Origin: Parcubacteria group bacterium
Lineage (GTDB): Bacteria > Patescibacteriota > Minisyncoccia > Portnoybacterales > UBA2143
Assembly: GCA_002685955.1 (NCBI GenBank)
Contig: NYYU01000041.1
Span: 1 to 50,967, forward strand
Direction: 5' to 3'
Length of the DNA stretch: 50,967 nucleotides
The position numbers and the translations under genes were made by a program. How positions within the stretch are numbered: the first letter of the stretch is position 1; the number at the start of each line of letters is the position of its first letter. This document shows positions 26,443 through 36,809 of this stretch, piece after piece. The notes beneath the pieces are model-generated. The model was not told where the DNA came from. It ran no database searches and saw nothing but the letters and a program-made list of their open reading frames with translations.

Positions 26443-29301
26443 TTATTCAATCCCCAACCAAATCTTATTCTTATCTAAATCAATTTCTTTTTCAATCAAA
26501 TATTTTTGGCTGGTTTTCGGCTTTAATGCTAGTTTTTGGCTCTTAGTTTCAGATTTAATTTCCTGCATTTGATCTTTAATTATTTTACCTAAATCAGTAT
26601 TAGTTTGGTAATAAAGAATAATTGGCTGGCCTGGTTTTAAGCCAGCTTGTTTTCTTAATCCTTGAATAGAACGAATCAAGTCTCTAACTAATCCTTCTTG
26701 TTTTAATTCTTTGGTAAGTTTGGTATTTAATTTAATACTTTTACCAAAAACAACTTTTTTAACATTAATTTCATCTTTAACTAATTCAATCAAATCCTTA
26801 TCTTTAATTAATTGTTTATTATTTATAGCTAGTTCAGAAAGCGGCTGTCTAACCTTGATACCGGCTTGAGCTCTTTTAGCTAGAGCCGAGGCAACAATCT
26901 TCCTAATATTCTCCATTTTAGATTCAAGGGCTTTATCAATTAATTTTTTGTTTGGTTTTGGATAATCACAAAGATGAACTGATTGAGTATCCTTATTCGT
27001 CCTTAATCCTCGATAAATTTCTTCACTAATAAAAGGGGTGAAAGGAGCAATTAGTTTAGATAGATTAAATAGGATTTGGTAAAAGGTTTGAGATGCTTCT
27101 TGGAATCTCCTTCTTGAACGACGGATATACCAATTTGAAAAATCATCAACAAAATCTTCGATTAAACGAGCGGCTGAAACAACATCGTATTTTTCTAAAT
27201 TATTAATTACTGCATCGTTTAAAGAATGGTATCGGGAAACGATCCATTTATCCAAAAGATGATTTGGTTTTGATAGCTTATATTTAAAGTCTTTATTCTG
27301 ATAAGTTTGAAAAAAAACAAAAGAATTAAATAAAGTTCCAAAAAACCTTCTATTTTTATCAGCCACATCTTTGACATCAAACTTCTTTGGCTCACCAGCC
27401 TGATTGACTGTATAAAGATACCAACGCAAAGTATCAGCCCCGAACTTATCGCACATTTCCCAAGGATTAACTACATTACCCAAGGATTTTGACATTTTCT
27501 TTCCTTTTTTATCTAAAACATGACCTAAACAAATTACATTATCAAAACAATGACCTTGTTTAATTTCACCCAGATACTCCATTAAAGTGGCGATGGCTAA
27601 AAGTGAATAAAACCAACCTCTAGTTTGATCAACTGCTTCACAGATATAATCAGCTGGATAATGTTCTTTAAATTTCTTCTTACTATTAGCTCCAAAAGGG
27701 TAATGCCATTGAGCAAGAAACATTGCCCCTGAGTCAAACCAACAATCAATAACACTTTTATCCCGGATCATCTGACCACCGCACTTACATTTAAATTTAA
27801 CCTCATCAATGTATGGACGGTGTAAGTCTTCTATTTTTTTACCTAATTCTTTAACACTGCCGATACATTTAAACTGACCGCATTTTTGACATTGCCAGAT
27901 AGGCAAAGGCGTCCCCCAATATCTTTCTCGAGACAAAGCCCAATCTCGAGCTTCTTTAATAAATTCTCCAAATCTTCCTTTTTTAATGTGAGCTGGTTCC
28001 CAAAATATTTTTTGATTATTATCCACCAAATTCTTACGAAGTTTTGACATTTTAATAAACCAAGAATCTTTAGCGTAATAGAGTAAAGGGGTATCACAAC
28101 GCCAGCAAAAGGGATAATCATGCTCATATTCCTCTTGTTTAAATAACAAATTATTCTTTTTTAAATAAGCAATAATCCTATTCTCTGCTTCTTTGCCTTT
28201 AACGAATTTATCCAATAAATTATATTTAGCTAAATCTTTTGTAAAAAATCCTTTTTCAGTAACCGTATGAACCATGGGCAAATCCAATTTTTTACCTAAT
28301 TCATAATCTTCTTCGCCATACATAACAGCTGTATGGACGATTCCAGTTCCATCTTCAGCACTGACAAAATCTGCTGGAGTAACATAGTAAGATTTTTTAC
28401 CACTTTTTTGAACTGATTCAACTTCAAACAAAGGTTGATACTCCACACCCATTAAATCTTTGCCTTCGAATTCGGACTCTATCTTATAGTTTCCATCAAT
28501 TATTTCTAATCTGCTTTTGGCTAAAATATATTTTTTGTCTTGATACCTTATTTTTACATAATCGATTTTTTCACCCACAGCCAAAGCAACATTGCCAGGT
28601 AAAGTCCAAGGTGTAGTTGTCCAAGCTAAAATATTATCGTTTTTCTTAACCTTGTTGTTCCCTTTAGTAACCTTAAAGCTTAGATAAACAGAATTATCTT
28701 TAACTTTTTTATACCCTTGAGATACTTCATGAGCTGAAAGCCCAGTCTCGCACCGAGGGCAATAATGAATCACCTTAAACCCTTTATAAAGTAATCCCCG
28801 ATCCCAAACTTTTTTAAGAATATACCAAACACTCTCAATGTACTGATCTTCATAGGTAATATAAGGGTCTTTCAAATCAAGCCAAAAAGCAATTCTATCA
28901 GTTAGTTTTTCCCATTCGTCTTTATATTTCCAAACGCTTTGTTTGCATTTTTGATTAAATTTAGCAATACCATATTTTTCGATATCTTCTTTGTTTTTAA
29001 AACCAAGCTGTTTTTCCACCTCCAGTTCAACTGGCAAACCGTGAGTATCCCAGCCAGCTTTGCGGTCAACAAAAAAACCGCTCATCGTCTTATAGCGCGG
29101 GATAATATCTTTAAAAGCCCTAGATTCGACATGATGTATGCCTGGTCGACCATTAGCCGTAGGTGGCCCCTCAAAAAAAACAAAACTCTTCTTGTTTTTG
29201 TTCTTTTTCAAGCTTTGTTCAAAAATCTTATTCTTCTTCCAAAATTTTAATATTTTCTCTTCGTTTTTAGCTAAATCCATATTACATTTTCTCTGGGGCA
29301 T
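26443..29301 (-). CDS. ileS: Isoleucyl-tRNA synthetase
   Basis: FFEGPPTANGRPGIHHVESRAFKDIIPRYKTM, DTHGLPVELEVEK, DKKGKKMSKSLGNVVNP. Confidence 0.98.
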   Translation of the reverse strand: MPQRKCNMDLAKNEEKILKFWKKNKIFEQSLKKNKNKKSFVFFEGPPTANGRPGIHHVESRAFKDIIPRYKTMSGFFVDRKAGWDTHGLPVELEVEKQLGFKNKEDIEKYGIAKFNQKCKQSVWKYKDEWEKLTDRIAFWLDLKDPYITYEDQYIESVWYILKKVWDRGLLYKGFKVIHYCPRCETGLSAHEVSQGYKKVKDNSVYLSFKVTKGNNKVKKNDNILAWTTTPWTLPGNVALAVGEKIDYVKIRYQDKKYILAKSRLEIIDGNYKIESEFEGKDLMGVEYQPLFEVESVQKSGKKSYYVTPADFVSAEDGTGIVHTAVMYGEEDYELGKKLDLPMVHTVTEKGFFTKDLAKYNLLDKFVKGKEAENRIIAYLKKNNLLFKQEEYEHDYPFCWRCDTPLLYYAKDSWFIKMSKLRKNLVDNNQKIFWEPAHIKKGRFGEFIKEARDWALSRERYWGTPLPIWQCQKCGQFKCIGSVKELGKKIEDLHRPYIDEVKFKCKCGGQMIRDKSVIDCWFDSGAMFLAQWHYPFGANSKKKFKEHYPADYICEAVDQTRGWFYSLLAIATLMEYLGEIKQGHCFDNVICLGHVLDKKGKKMSKSLGNVVNPWEMCDKFGADTLRWYLYTVNQAGEPKKFDVKDVADKNRRFFGTLFNSFVFFQTYQNKDFKYKLSKPNHLLDKWIVSRYHSLNDAVINNLEKYDVVSAARLIEDFVDDFSNWYIRRSRRRFQEASQTFYQILFNLSKLIAPFTPFISEEIYRGLRTNKDTQSVHLCDYPKPNKKLIDKALESKMENIRKIVASALAKRAQAGIKVRQPLSELAINNKQLIKDKDLIELVKDEINVKKVVFGKSIKLNTKLTKELKQEGLVRDLIRSIQGLRKQAGLKPGQPIILYYQTNTDLGKIIKDQMQEIKSETKSQKLALKPKTSQKYLIEKEIDLDKNKIWLGIE

Positions 29302-30835
29302 TAATGCCCATTAACCCTAAAGTGTTTTTTAAAATAATTTGAGTAGTTTTAACTAAATTAATTCTAGCTTGAGCTATTTTTTTATCTTTATCCAAAACTC
29401 GACACTGTTCATAAAACTTATGAAAACTATGAGCCAGTTCTAAAGAATAATAGGGCAAACGCTGAACTTGATAATCCCTAGCGATATCCTCTATCATTTC
29501 TGGAAATTTAATTAACTGACGGATAAGATTTAATTCGGTTGGATGATTTAATGAATCTAAATCTTTGTTGTTACCTTTCAACTCTGCCTTTCGTAGAATA
29601 CTACAAATTCGGGCATGAGCATATTGGATATAATAGACTGGATTTTTAGCTGATTGCTCTTGGGCTAAAGCTAAATCAAAATTCAAATGAGTATCAGCTG
29701 ATTTTTGTAAAAAGAAAAATCTGACTGCGTCCGGACCAACCTTATCAAGTAATTCATCCATTTCTACATAAAGCCCGGCTCTTTTAGACATTTTTTGTTT
29801 TTCACCTTTGTCTAAAATAGTTACAAACTGTAAAAGAATAACTTTTAATTTATCCTTATGGCCAATTGCCTCTACGCCAGCCATTAAGCCTGGGACATCT
29901 CCATGATGATCAGCTCCCCAAATATTAATCACTTGATCAAATTTTTTATCCTCAAACTTATACCGATGCAAAGCAATATCACCGGCTAAGTATGTATTAT
30001 TCCCATCCTTCTTAATCATGACCCTATCTCGTTCATCTCCAAACTGTTTTGACTTAAACCATTCAGCCTCATCTTTCTCATAGATTAAACCTTTTTTCTT
30101 TAAAAAACTCAAGGCTTGATCAACTTTTTTTAATTGGTGCAAATCTGATTCAAAAATCCATTCGTCATATTTAACCCCTAGTTTATCAGTAGTTTTCTGG
30201 ATTAAGTCTTTAATAATATGTTTAGCGGCTAATTGGCCCGCTTTAAATGGGTCTTTTTCTTTGATTTTTTTATTTAATTGATCAATATATTCACCCTGAT
30301 ATTTTGCTTGATCATCTTTTAAAACAGAATGGCCCAGAGTCAAAATCTGCATACCAGCATCATTAACATAAAAAGCTTTTTCACATTTAAAACCTGCTTT
30401 ATTCAAAATATTAGCTAAAACATCACCAAGGGGTCCGCCTCGGGCGTTACCCACGGTTAAAGGACCAGTCGGATTAGCTGAAATAAATTCAACTTGGACT
30501 TTTTTATCCTGACCAACATCTAAACTCCCATAATCATCTCGTTTGCTTAAAATCTCAGAAACTTCTTCAGTTAAAGCATTTTTAGATAAAAAGAAGTTTA
30601 TAAAGCCCTGCCCGCTACGCTTCGCGTAGCGATGCGGGCGGGCGGGACCGACAACTTCTATCTTTTCAAATAGTTGATTATCTTTTAATTTACTGATAAT
30701 CTTTTGAGGATCAATCTTAGTTTGCATGGCCACATTAGTTGAAAAATCGCCAAATTCAAGATTAGCCGGATGCTCTAAATGAACATCTTTTTTAACAATG
30801 TCTTTAATTAATTTTTCTATTTCCCCACGAAGCAT
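29282..30835 (-). CDS. argS: Arginyl-tRNA synthetase
   Basis: EFISANPTGPLTVGNARGGPLGD, WGADHHG, QKMSKRAG. Confidence 0.97.
   Translation of the reverse strand: MLRGEIEKLIKDIVKKDVHLEHPANLEFGDFSTNVAMQTKIDPQKIISKLKDNQLFEKIEVVGPARPHRYAKRSGQGFINFFLSKNALTEEVSEILSKRDDYGSLDVGQDKKVQVEFISANPTGPLTVGNARGGPLGDVLANILNKAGFKCEKAFYVNDAGMQILTLGHSVLKDDQAKYQGEYIDQLNKKIKEKDPFKAGQLAAKHIIKDLIQKTTDKLGVKYDEWIFESDLHQLKKVDQALSFLKKKGLIYEKDEAEWFKSKQFGDERDRVMIKKDGNNTYLAGDIALHRYKFEDKKFDQVINIWGADHHGDVPGLMAGVEAIGHKDKLKVILLQFVTILDKGEKQKMSKRAGLYVEMDELLDKVGPDAVRFFFLQKSADTHLNFDLALAQEQSAKNPVYYIQYAHARICSILRKAELKGNNKDLDSLNHPTELNLIRQLIKFPEMIEDIARDYQVQRLPYYSLELAHSFHKFYEQCRVLDKDKKIAQARINLVKTTQIILKNTLGLMGINAPEKM
30608..30647. repeat. 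GC-rich palindromic element inside argS
   Basis: CGCTACGC-TTC-GCGTAGCG (30613-30631) flanked by CCCGC/GCGGG. Confidence 0.85.
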
Positions 30836-30947
30836 GCTTTTATTCTAGCTTATTTACTCATTTCCCTCAAGTATAAAATTATGCTTGTTGATAATCGCTT
30901 TTTTATGGTAAAATTAAATTAATTAATAATTATGAAAGGATACCATT

Positions 30948-32837
30948 ATGGCAAATAAATTTGAACAACCAAATCAAGAAACAAAAGAAGAACCTTTAAT
31001 TAAGGTTGTTAGTCCTGTAGGGGCTGAAGGGAGGAAAATAAGTGAAAAAACAATAGATAATGCCCAGAGGACAATTGATGAATTAAAATTTGAAAAAGAT
31101 ATAAAGAAAAAACAAAAAGAAGGAGTTTTACTCTCTAAAGAAGAAACAGCTAAATTAAGAGAATTAGAAAAAGAAGCAGAAAAACATGAGGATTTAGAAA
31201 AAAAGAAAGAATTAATTTTAGACGATGTTAGAAAAGAGTATGCTAAAATAGATTTAAACGCAGAAAAATACATTAAAGAAAATAAAGGAAAACTTAAGAA
31301 TGACTTTGAAGGCTATGAAGAAGCGAAATCAGCTTATTTAGAAGCATTGAAAAATCAACGGGTGAAAATGTATGAAAAAGCACTTAAAGAAGTGAAAGGA
31401 TTATCTCTTCCAGAATCAAAGAAAGAAGAAAAAAATAAAAAAATGAAAGAAAAAATGGAAGAGATTGTTAAAGAGACGATTATCAAAGAAGCCAATAAAT
31501 TGTATGATCAAAAAATGGATTTGAAATTAGAAGCTAAGGGAGAATTAGGAAAATTAGAAAAAATAAAGAATTTTACTGGCAAGATAGTTGAAAAATATAG
31601 GAGAATGCCTTTATATAAAAAGCTTTTAATTTCTGGTGGGTTAATAGCTGGCGGAATAGCAGCTGGCGCTGCTGGAGGAGCTACTGCAGCTGCTTTAGCT
31701 ACTGGGATGGTAACTGGTAGGTGGGCTCAAAGAGCTTTAGGTGGTGCAGCTACAGCAGTTGGCTTAGAAGCGTTAATTAAAAGGAGTCAAGAGAAAAAAG
31801 AAGGTAAAGAAGTATTAGCTGAGTTGGCCAATGAGTTACAAAAAAGCATTAAAGATAATGATAAAAAATTAGATAAAAAATTATTTGAATTAGAAGGAAG
31901 TAAGAAAGGACAAAAAACCCGACGATATATTATAGCTGGCGCAGCAGGAACATTAGTTGGTTCTGGCTTAGTTGGTAAAGCATTAAACGGTGTAGTTGGA
32001 GGTATTTGGGGTGGTGAAGGAGCAGAAAAAGTAACTGAAAAAGTAGTTGAACAAGTGCAAACAGAAGGATTTACTGAAACAGCTGGAAAAGGTGATTCAG
32101 TATGGAAAATGGCAGAAGATCAATTAGAAAAATATTATGGAGGAAAGTTTTCTGGATTAGATAAAGCCACTCAAACTCATCTTATTGACGCAGTCAAAGA
32201 TAAAGTTGCTGAAAATTCTGAAAAATTTGGTTTAGAAGATGTTGATAAATTAAAAGTTGGTCAGAAAGTTGATTTTTCAAGTATTTTTGAAGATTCAGCG
32301 CAAATGGATGAAATGTCGAAAGAAGCAAGCAGTTTAGTAGATAGCGAAAAAACAAATATTTTAAATAATAATAATAAGATTGAAGAATGGATGAGTGAAC
32401 ATCCTAAAGAAGAATTAACTTCTGAAAAAGTTGATGAGATTTTATCAGGAAAAACAGAAATTTCAGATACAGAAGTTGACGTAGCTGCAGAAGAAAGAAT
32501 TGCTTCTGAAATGAGCAACCAAGCAAATATTGAAATACAAATAGATGAAGCTGAAAATAAATTAGTTGAATCACTTGGATTTACTCCAGATGAATATAGT
32601 GCTATTGAATCTGTAAAAGTAGATTATTTATTAGAGCAATTACCTTCAAAATTTGAGGCATGGGAAATGTGGCATAATACGCCAACAAATATAGATTTGC
32701 CTCATGATGGAATTTATGGTTTTGGCGAATTTGGCCGACATATTGAATTAGCAGAATATATTCGTTCTCTTAATCCTAATGAAGGCGCAAAACAAATGAC
32801 AATTAGTCAATTTATGAGAGTTGCAGCTAGTAAATAA
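30948..32837 (+). CDS. Large hypothetical protein: coiled coil, two Gly/Ala-rich TMs, LysM-like segment
   Basis: SD AAAGGA; LLISGGLIAGGIAAGAAGGATAAALATG; GKGDSVWKMAEDQLEKYYGGKF. Confidence 0.75.
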   Translation: MANKFEQPNQETKEEPLIKVVSPVGAEGRKISEKTIDNAQRTIDELKFEKDIKKKQKEGVLLSKEETAKLRELEKEAEKHEDLEKKKELILDDVRKEYAKIDLNAEKYIKENKGKLKNDFEGYEEAKSAYLEALKNQRVKMYEKALKEVKGLSLPESKKEEKNKKMKEKMEEIVKETIIKEANKLYDQKMDLKLEAKGELGKLEKIKNFTGKIVEKYRRMPLYKKLLISGGLIAGGIAAGAAGGATAAALATGMVTGRWAQRALGGAATAVGLEALIKRSQEKKEGKEVLAELANELQKSIKDNDKKLDKKLFELEGSKKGQKTRRYIIAGAAGTLVGSGLVGKALNGVVGGIWGGEGAEKVTEKVVEQVQTEGFTETAGKGDSVWKMAEDQLEKYYGGKFSGLDKATQTHLIDAVKDKVAENSEKFGLEDVDKLKVGQKVDFSSIFEDSAQMDEMSKEASSLVDSEKTNILNNNNKIEEWMSEHPKEELTSEKVDEILSGKTEISDTEVDVAAEERIASEMSNQANIEIQIDEAENKLVESLGFTPDEYSAIESVKVDYLLEQLPSKFEAWEMWHNTPTNIDLPHDGIYGFGEFGRHIELAEYIRSLNPNEGAKQMTISQFMRVAASK

Positions 32838-32881
32838 ATAATTTAATATTAATAATTAATAAAAAAATAACTAAAACAATT

Positions 32882-33202
32882 ATGAACAAGAAAAATATTC
32901 AACAAAACATTATTAAAGAACTTGGTTTAGAAGGTTTGCCAGAAGATAAACAAATAGAACTTTTAACTACCATGACTGAGTCAGTTTTAAAAAGAATAAC
33001 TATTAAAGTATTAGAACTATTATCTGAAGAAGATAAAAAAGAATTTGATCAAGTTCGAGAAACAAATGATCCAGATAAAATTAGTGAATTTTTAAAAGAT
33101 AAAATTAATAATTACGATGAAATAGTTGAAGACGTAATTAAAGAATTTAAGGAAGAGATGAAAAGCACAATGGCAAGTTTAGAAGAAGGTTTAGAAAAAT
33201 AA
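32882..33202 (+). CDS. Hypothetical acidic protein, DUF5663-like
   Basis: IIKELGLEGLPEDKQIELLTTMTESVLKRITIKVLELLSEEDKKEF. Confidence 0.65.
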   Translation: MNKKNIQQNIIKELGLEGLPEDKQIELLTTMTESVLKRITIKVLELLSEEDKKEFDQVRETNDPDKISEFLKDKINNYDEIVEDVIKEFKEEMKSTMASLEEGLEK

Positions 33203-33208
33203 TTTTTT

Positions 33209-33685
33209 ATGTCTGAAATAAGAGATAAATATCAGGAGCCACTTGAAGGCGATCCATCTGCTTTCAGCGAAAAAGTTGAATTAAAAAAGGAGGATTTTTC
33301 AAAAAAACCTTCTTTGCCAGATGAATCTGTTTCAAAAGAACAGGAAGTTTTAGAATTAGAAAAAAAATTGGCAGAGAAAAAGATGGAGTTAAATAAAGAA
33401 GTTGTGTCTAAAAAAAATGAAGAATCAGAGCCAGAAAAAGAAACTACCCCAAGACCAAATATACCGCCAGGCAAGGTTCAACAACGAGTTAAACAATTAA
33501 AAGATACCAGTAAAGAAAATCAAGTTAAAGCGCTTTGTGATCTAGCCTTTCAAAAGGGCCTTGATTTTGCTGTTGAAACAGCTAAAAATCTAGATAATGC
33601 TTATGTTTTAGATGAATTCCACGATACTCTAGTTGATGAATTGCGTGAAAAGCTAATTCAAAAAGGAGAGTTAAAAAAACTATAA
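33209..33685 (+). CDS. Hypothetical coiled-coil protein
   Basis: 158 aa ORF in the same operon. Confidence 0.6.
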   Translation: MSEIRDKYQEPLEGDPSAFSEKVELKKEDFSKKPSLPDESVSKEQEVLELEKKLAEKKMELNKEVVSKKNEESEPEKETTPRPNIPPGKVQQRVKQLKDTSKENQVKALCDLAFQKGLDFAVETAKNLDNAYVLDEFHDTLVDELREKLIQKGELKKL

Positions 33686-33689
33686 TTTC

Positions 33690-36182
33690 GTGAGTATCAA
33701 TCAAATATTTTTATCTACAATTTCTCTCCTGATTCTGTCTATTATCATTATAGGCAGTCTCCTTTTTGTCCATCGCCTTAAAAACAAAGGGCAAACAAGA
33801 CGGGCTTTAAATATGAGCCTGTTTTTAATTACTCTGCCTAAAAAAACTAAAAATCAAGAACAATCGCCCAAGAACGAAAAAGAAATCATTTCAGTTATGG
33901 AACAGGTCTACAGTAGTTTAAGTAATATTCAGGCCAAGGAAAATACCTTTATTTACGGCCAGCCTCATTTAGTTTTTGAAATAGCTACCCCACAAATTGG
34001 TGAAGAAATTGCCTTTTATCTGGCCGTACCTAAAAATTACGAAGAAATTGTTGAAAAACAGATTCATGGGTTTTATCCTGAAGCTTCCATTGAACCAACT
34101 GAAGATTATAATATTTTCAATCCTCAAGGTGGAGTAGCTGGTAGTTATTTAAAATTAACTAAAAGCTATATTCTTCCTTTTAAAACATACCAACATTTAG
34201 AAACTGACCCACTTAACGAAATCACTAATACTTTAAGTAAATTAGAAGAAGATGGCGAAGGAGGAGCAGTTCAAATTATCTTCAGACCTACTAAAGTAAG
34301 GTGGCAAGCCCTAAGCCGAGGAATTGCCCAAGAAATGCAAAAAGGAAAAAGTTTTTCTCAAGCGAAATCAGCCAAAGGCAGTAATGAATTAGTTAAATTA
34401 ATTAAAGGATTTCAAGAAGATGTTAAATCTCCTAAAAAAGAAAAAACAACAGAAGAAGAAAAACCAACTATTACTTCTGGCCAAGAAGAAATTATCAAAG
34501 CCTTAGAAGGAAAATCAGCTAAAAAGGGCTTTGATGTAAATATCAAGTTATTGGTTTCAGCTAAAGACAAAGACAGGGCTGAGGAATTACTAAATCATCT
34601 AGAAGCAGCTTTTGTTCAATTTGAAGCGCCTGATCTAAATCAATTAAAACCAATCAAACTCAAAAATAGATCTTTAAAAAAACTAATCTATAATTTTTCT
34701 TTTCGGCTTTTTAATAAAAAACAAACAATGCTTTTAAATACTGAAGAATTAACTAGCGTTTTTCATTTTCCTACGGCTAGTACTGAAACGCCTAAAGTTA
34801 AATTCCTTAAATCAGAACAAGCGGCTCCACCTGCTAATATGCCTAAGCAAGGTCTCATTTTAGGAAAAAATGATTATCGTGGTGTAGAAACAGTTATTCG
34901 TATGCAAGAAGATGACAGGCGTCGTCATTTATATGTTATTGGACAAACTGGAGTAGGTAAATCTAATTTCTTAAAAAATATAATTCTTCAGGATATTAAA
35001 GAAGGCAAAGGAGTTTGCTTTATAGACCCTCATGGAAGTGATTTAGAATCAGTTATGGGTCAAATACCTAAGGAAAGAGCTGAAGATGTTATTTTAATAG
35101 ATCCAGCTGATATGGAAAGACCTTTAGGTTTAAACATGGTGGATTATAATGCAAAGTATCCAGAACAAAAAACTTTTGTTGTTAATGAATTAATGAGTAT
35201 TTTTGAAAAATTATACGATATGAAAGCATCAGGTGGGCCGGTATTTGAACAATATACCCGTAACGCTCTTTTATTACTAATGGATGATCCAAGCGAGAAA
35301 TTTACATTAATGGAAGTTCCTAAAGTTATGTCTGATAAAGAATTTCGTACTCGTTTGTTAGTAAAATGTAAGAATATAGTGGTTAAGGATTTTTGGGAAA
35401 AAGAAGCAGAAAAAACAGGTGGTGAATCTTCTTTACAAAATATGGTTCCATATATTACCTCTAAATTTAATGTATTTATTGCTAATGACTATATGAGACC
35501 AATAATAGGGCAATCAGAAAGTTCTATTGATTTTAGACAACTTATGGATGAACAAAAGATTCTTTTGGTTAATTTAAGTAAAGGCCGATTGGGAGATATT
35601 AATAGTCATTTATTAGGTTTAATTATTGTAGGTAAGTTATTAATGGCTGCTTTTTCAAGAGTTGATATTCCTGAGGAAGAGCGCAAGGATTTTTATCTAT
35701 ATATGGATGAGTTTCAAAACTTTTCAACTGATAGTATTGCTACAATTCTTTCTGAAGCAAGGAAGTATAAGCTTTGTTTAACTATGGCGCATCAATTTAT
35801 TGGACAATTGCCTGAAGAAATTAGTAAAGCTGTTTTTGGCAATGTTGGCTCAATGGTTGCCTTTAGAATTGGCGCTGAAGATGCAGAGTTTTTAGTCAAA
35901 CAATTTGAACCAATCTTTGACACTAATGATTTAATTAATATTGATAACTTTAATGCATATGTTAAACTAATGATTAACAACGAAACTTCTGAACCGTTTA
36001 ATCTTTCGGTCTATCCGCCAGCCAAAGATAATCCAGAAATCGCCCAAAAAATCAAAGAGCTTTCCAAAATTAAATATGGCAAGGATAAAAACGTAGTCGA
36101 AAAAGAAATTACTAATCGCTGGCAAGACACAGCTGTCACCGAAAGCCAGCCTCCATCAAACTCAGATATGGAAATTAGATAA
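33690..36182 (+). CDS. VirD4/TraG-like (type IV secretion coupling/DUF87-type) ATPase
   Basis: N-terminal TM; Walker A VIGQTGVGKSNFLKN; GVCFIDPHGSDLESV; YLYMDEFQNFSTDSIATILSEARKYKLCLTMAHQFIGQL. Confidence 0.9.
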   Translation: MSINQIFLSTISLLILSIIIIGSLLFVHRLKNKGQTRRALNMSLFLITLPKKTKNQEQSPKNEKEIISVMEQVYSSLSNIQAKENTFIYGQPHLVFEIATPQIGEEIAFYLAVPKNYEEIVEKQIHGFYPEASIEPTEDYNIFNPQGGVAGSYLKLTKSYILPFKTYQHLETDPLNEITNTLSKLEEDGEGGAVQIIFRPTKVRWQALSRGIAQEMQKGKSFSQAKSAKGSNELVKLIKGFQEDVKSPKKEKTTEEEKPTITSGQEEIIKALEGKSAKKGFDVNIKLLVSAKDKDRAEELLNHLEAAFVQFEAPDLNQLKPIKLKNRSLKKLIYNFSFRLFNKKQTMLLNTEELTSVFHFPTASTETPKVKFLKSEQAAPPANMPKQGLILGKNDYRGVETVIRMQEDDRRRHLYVIGQTGVGKSNFLKNIILQDIKEGKGVCFIDPHGSDLESVMGQIPKERAEDVILIDPADMERPLGLNMVDYNAKYPEQKTFVVNELMSIFEKLYDMKASGGPVFEQYTRNALLLLMDDPSEKFTLMEVPKVMSDKEFRTRLLVKCKNIVVKDFWEKEAEKTGGESSLQNMVPYITSKFNVFIANDYMRPIIGQSESSIDFRQLMDEQKILLVNLSKGRLGDINSHLLGLIIVGKLLMAAFSRVDIPEEERKDFYLYMDEFQNFSTDSIATILSEARKYKLCLTMAHQFIGQLPEEISKAVFGNVGSMVAFRIGAEDAEFLVKQFEPIFDTNDLINIDNFNAYVKLMINNETSEPFNLSVYPPAKDNPEIAQKIKELSKIKYGKDKNVVEKEITNRWQDTAVTESQPPSNSDMEIR

Positions 36183-36205
36183 TCATTTTATAAGAATATA
36201 AAACT

Positions 36206-36799
36206 ATGAATAAATTAGAAATGGGTATTGAAAATATTCCTCAGGAATTAAATCAGGATAATTCTGAAAAACCAAACATTGAACAAGAGACAGAATCTGA
36301 TTTGGATGGAATGGCCGATCAAGAAAAAAGTATCTTAGAAAAATTTAGAGGCAAGGCTAAAAAAGTAGCTCTTGTTATGACTGTGGCCACCTCTCTGGCT
36401 GTTATAGGCTGCAAAGCGGAAAAAGCCCAAGACAATGTTTCTGGAAAAAATCAAGAGAGCGCGACGCATGAAGTCCAGGAATTAACCGAAGGAGAAAAAA
36501 ATGCGTTGGATCTAGTCAATGGGCTGAAACAAATACCCGAAAAATTACAAGAAGCTATAAAACAAGGAAAAGTAGAATCAGTTGGTCCTGCCCAAGATAA
36601 TGCTAGAGAGAGACAAGCCACTATGGATAGCATCCAAGCTTACTTTGACTCAGCAAAGAATAAAAGGGCTGCAATTGAAAACCTGGAATCAGCCTTGGGA
36701 AGCTTAGGTTTAGGCTCGCTTGATAAAGATGTTCAAAGAGGCTTGCTTAAAAAATTCGTTAATTACAAAAAAGCGCTTGACCGAACGGAAAAAAAATAA
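36206..36799 (+). CDS. Hypothetical single-TM protein, cassette copy 1 gene A
   Basis: DGMADQEKSILEKFRGKAKKVALVMTVATSLAVIGCKAEKAQ. Confidence 0.65.
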   Translation: MNKLEMGIENIPQELNQDNSEKPNIEQETESDLDGMADQEKSILEKFRGKAKKVALVMTVATSLAVIGCKAEKAQDNVSGKNQESATHEVQELTEGEKNALDLVNGLKQIPEKLQEAIKQGKVESVGPAQDNARERQATMDSIQAYFDSAKNKRAAIENLESALGSLGLGSLDKDVQRGLLKKFVNYKKALDRTEKK

Positions 36800-36809
36800 A
36801 TTAATTAAT

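Noticed and set aside
27843-28127. Same-strand out-of-frame ORF in ileS (and 23095-23322 in glyS)
   Set aside because: Shadow frames of conserved aaRS genes.
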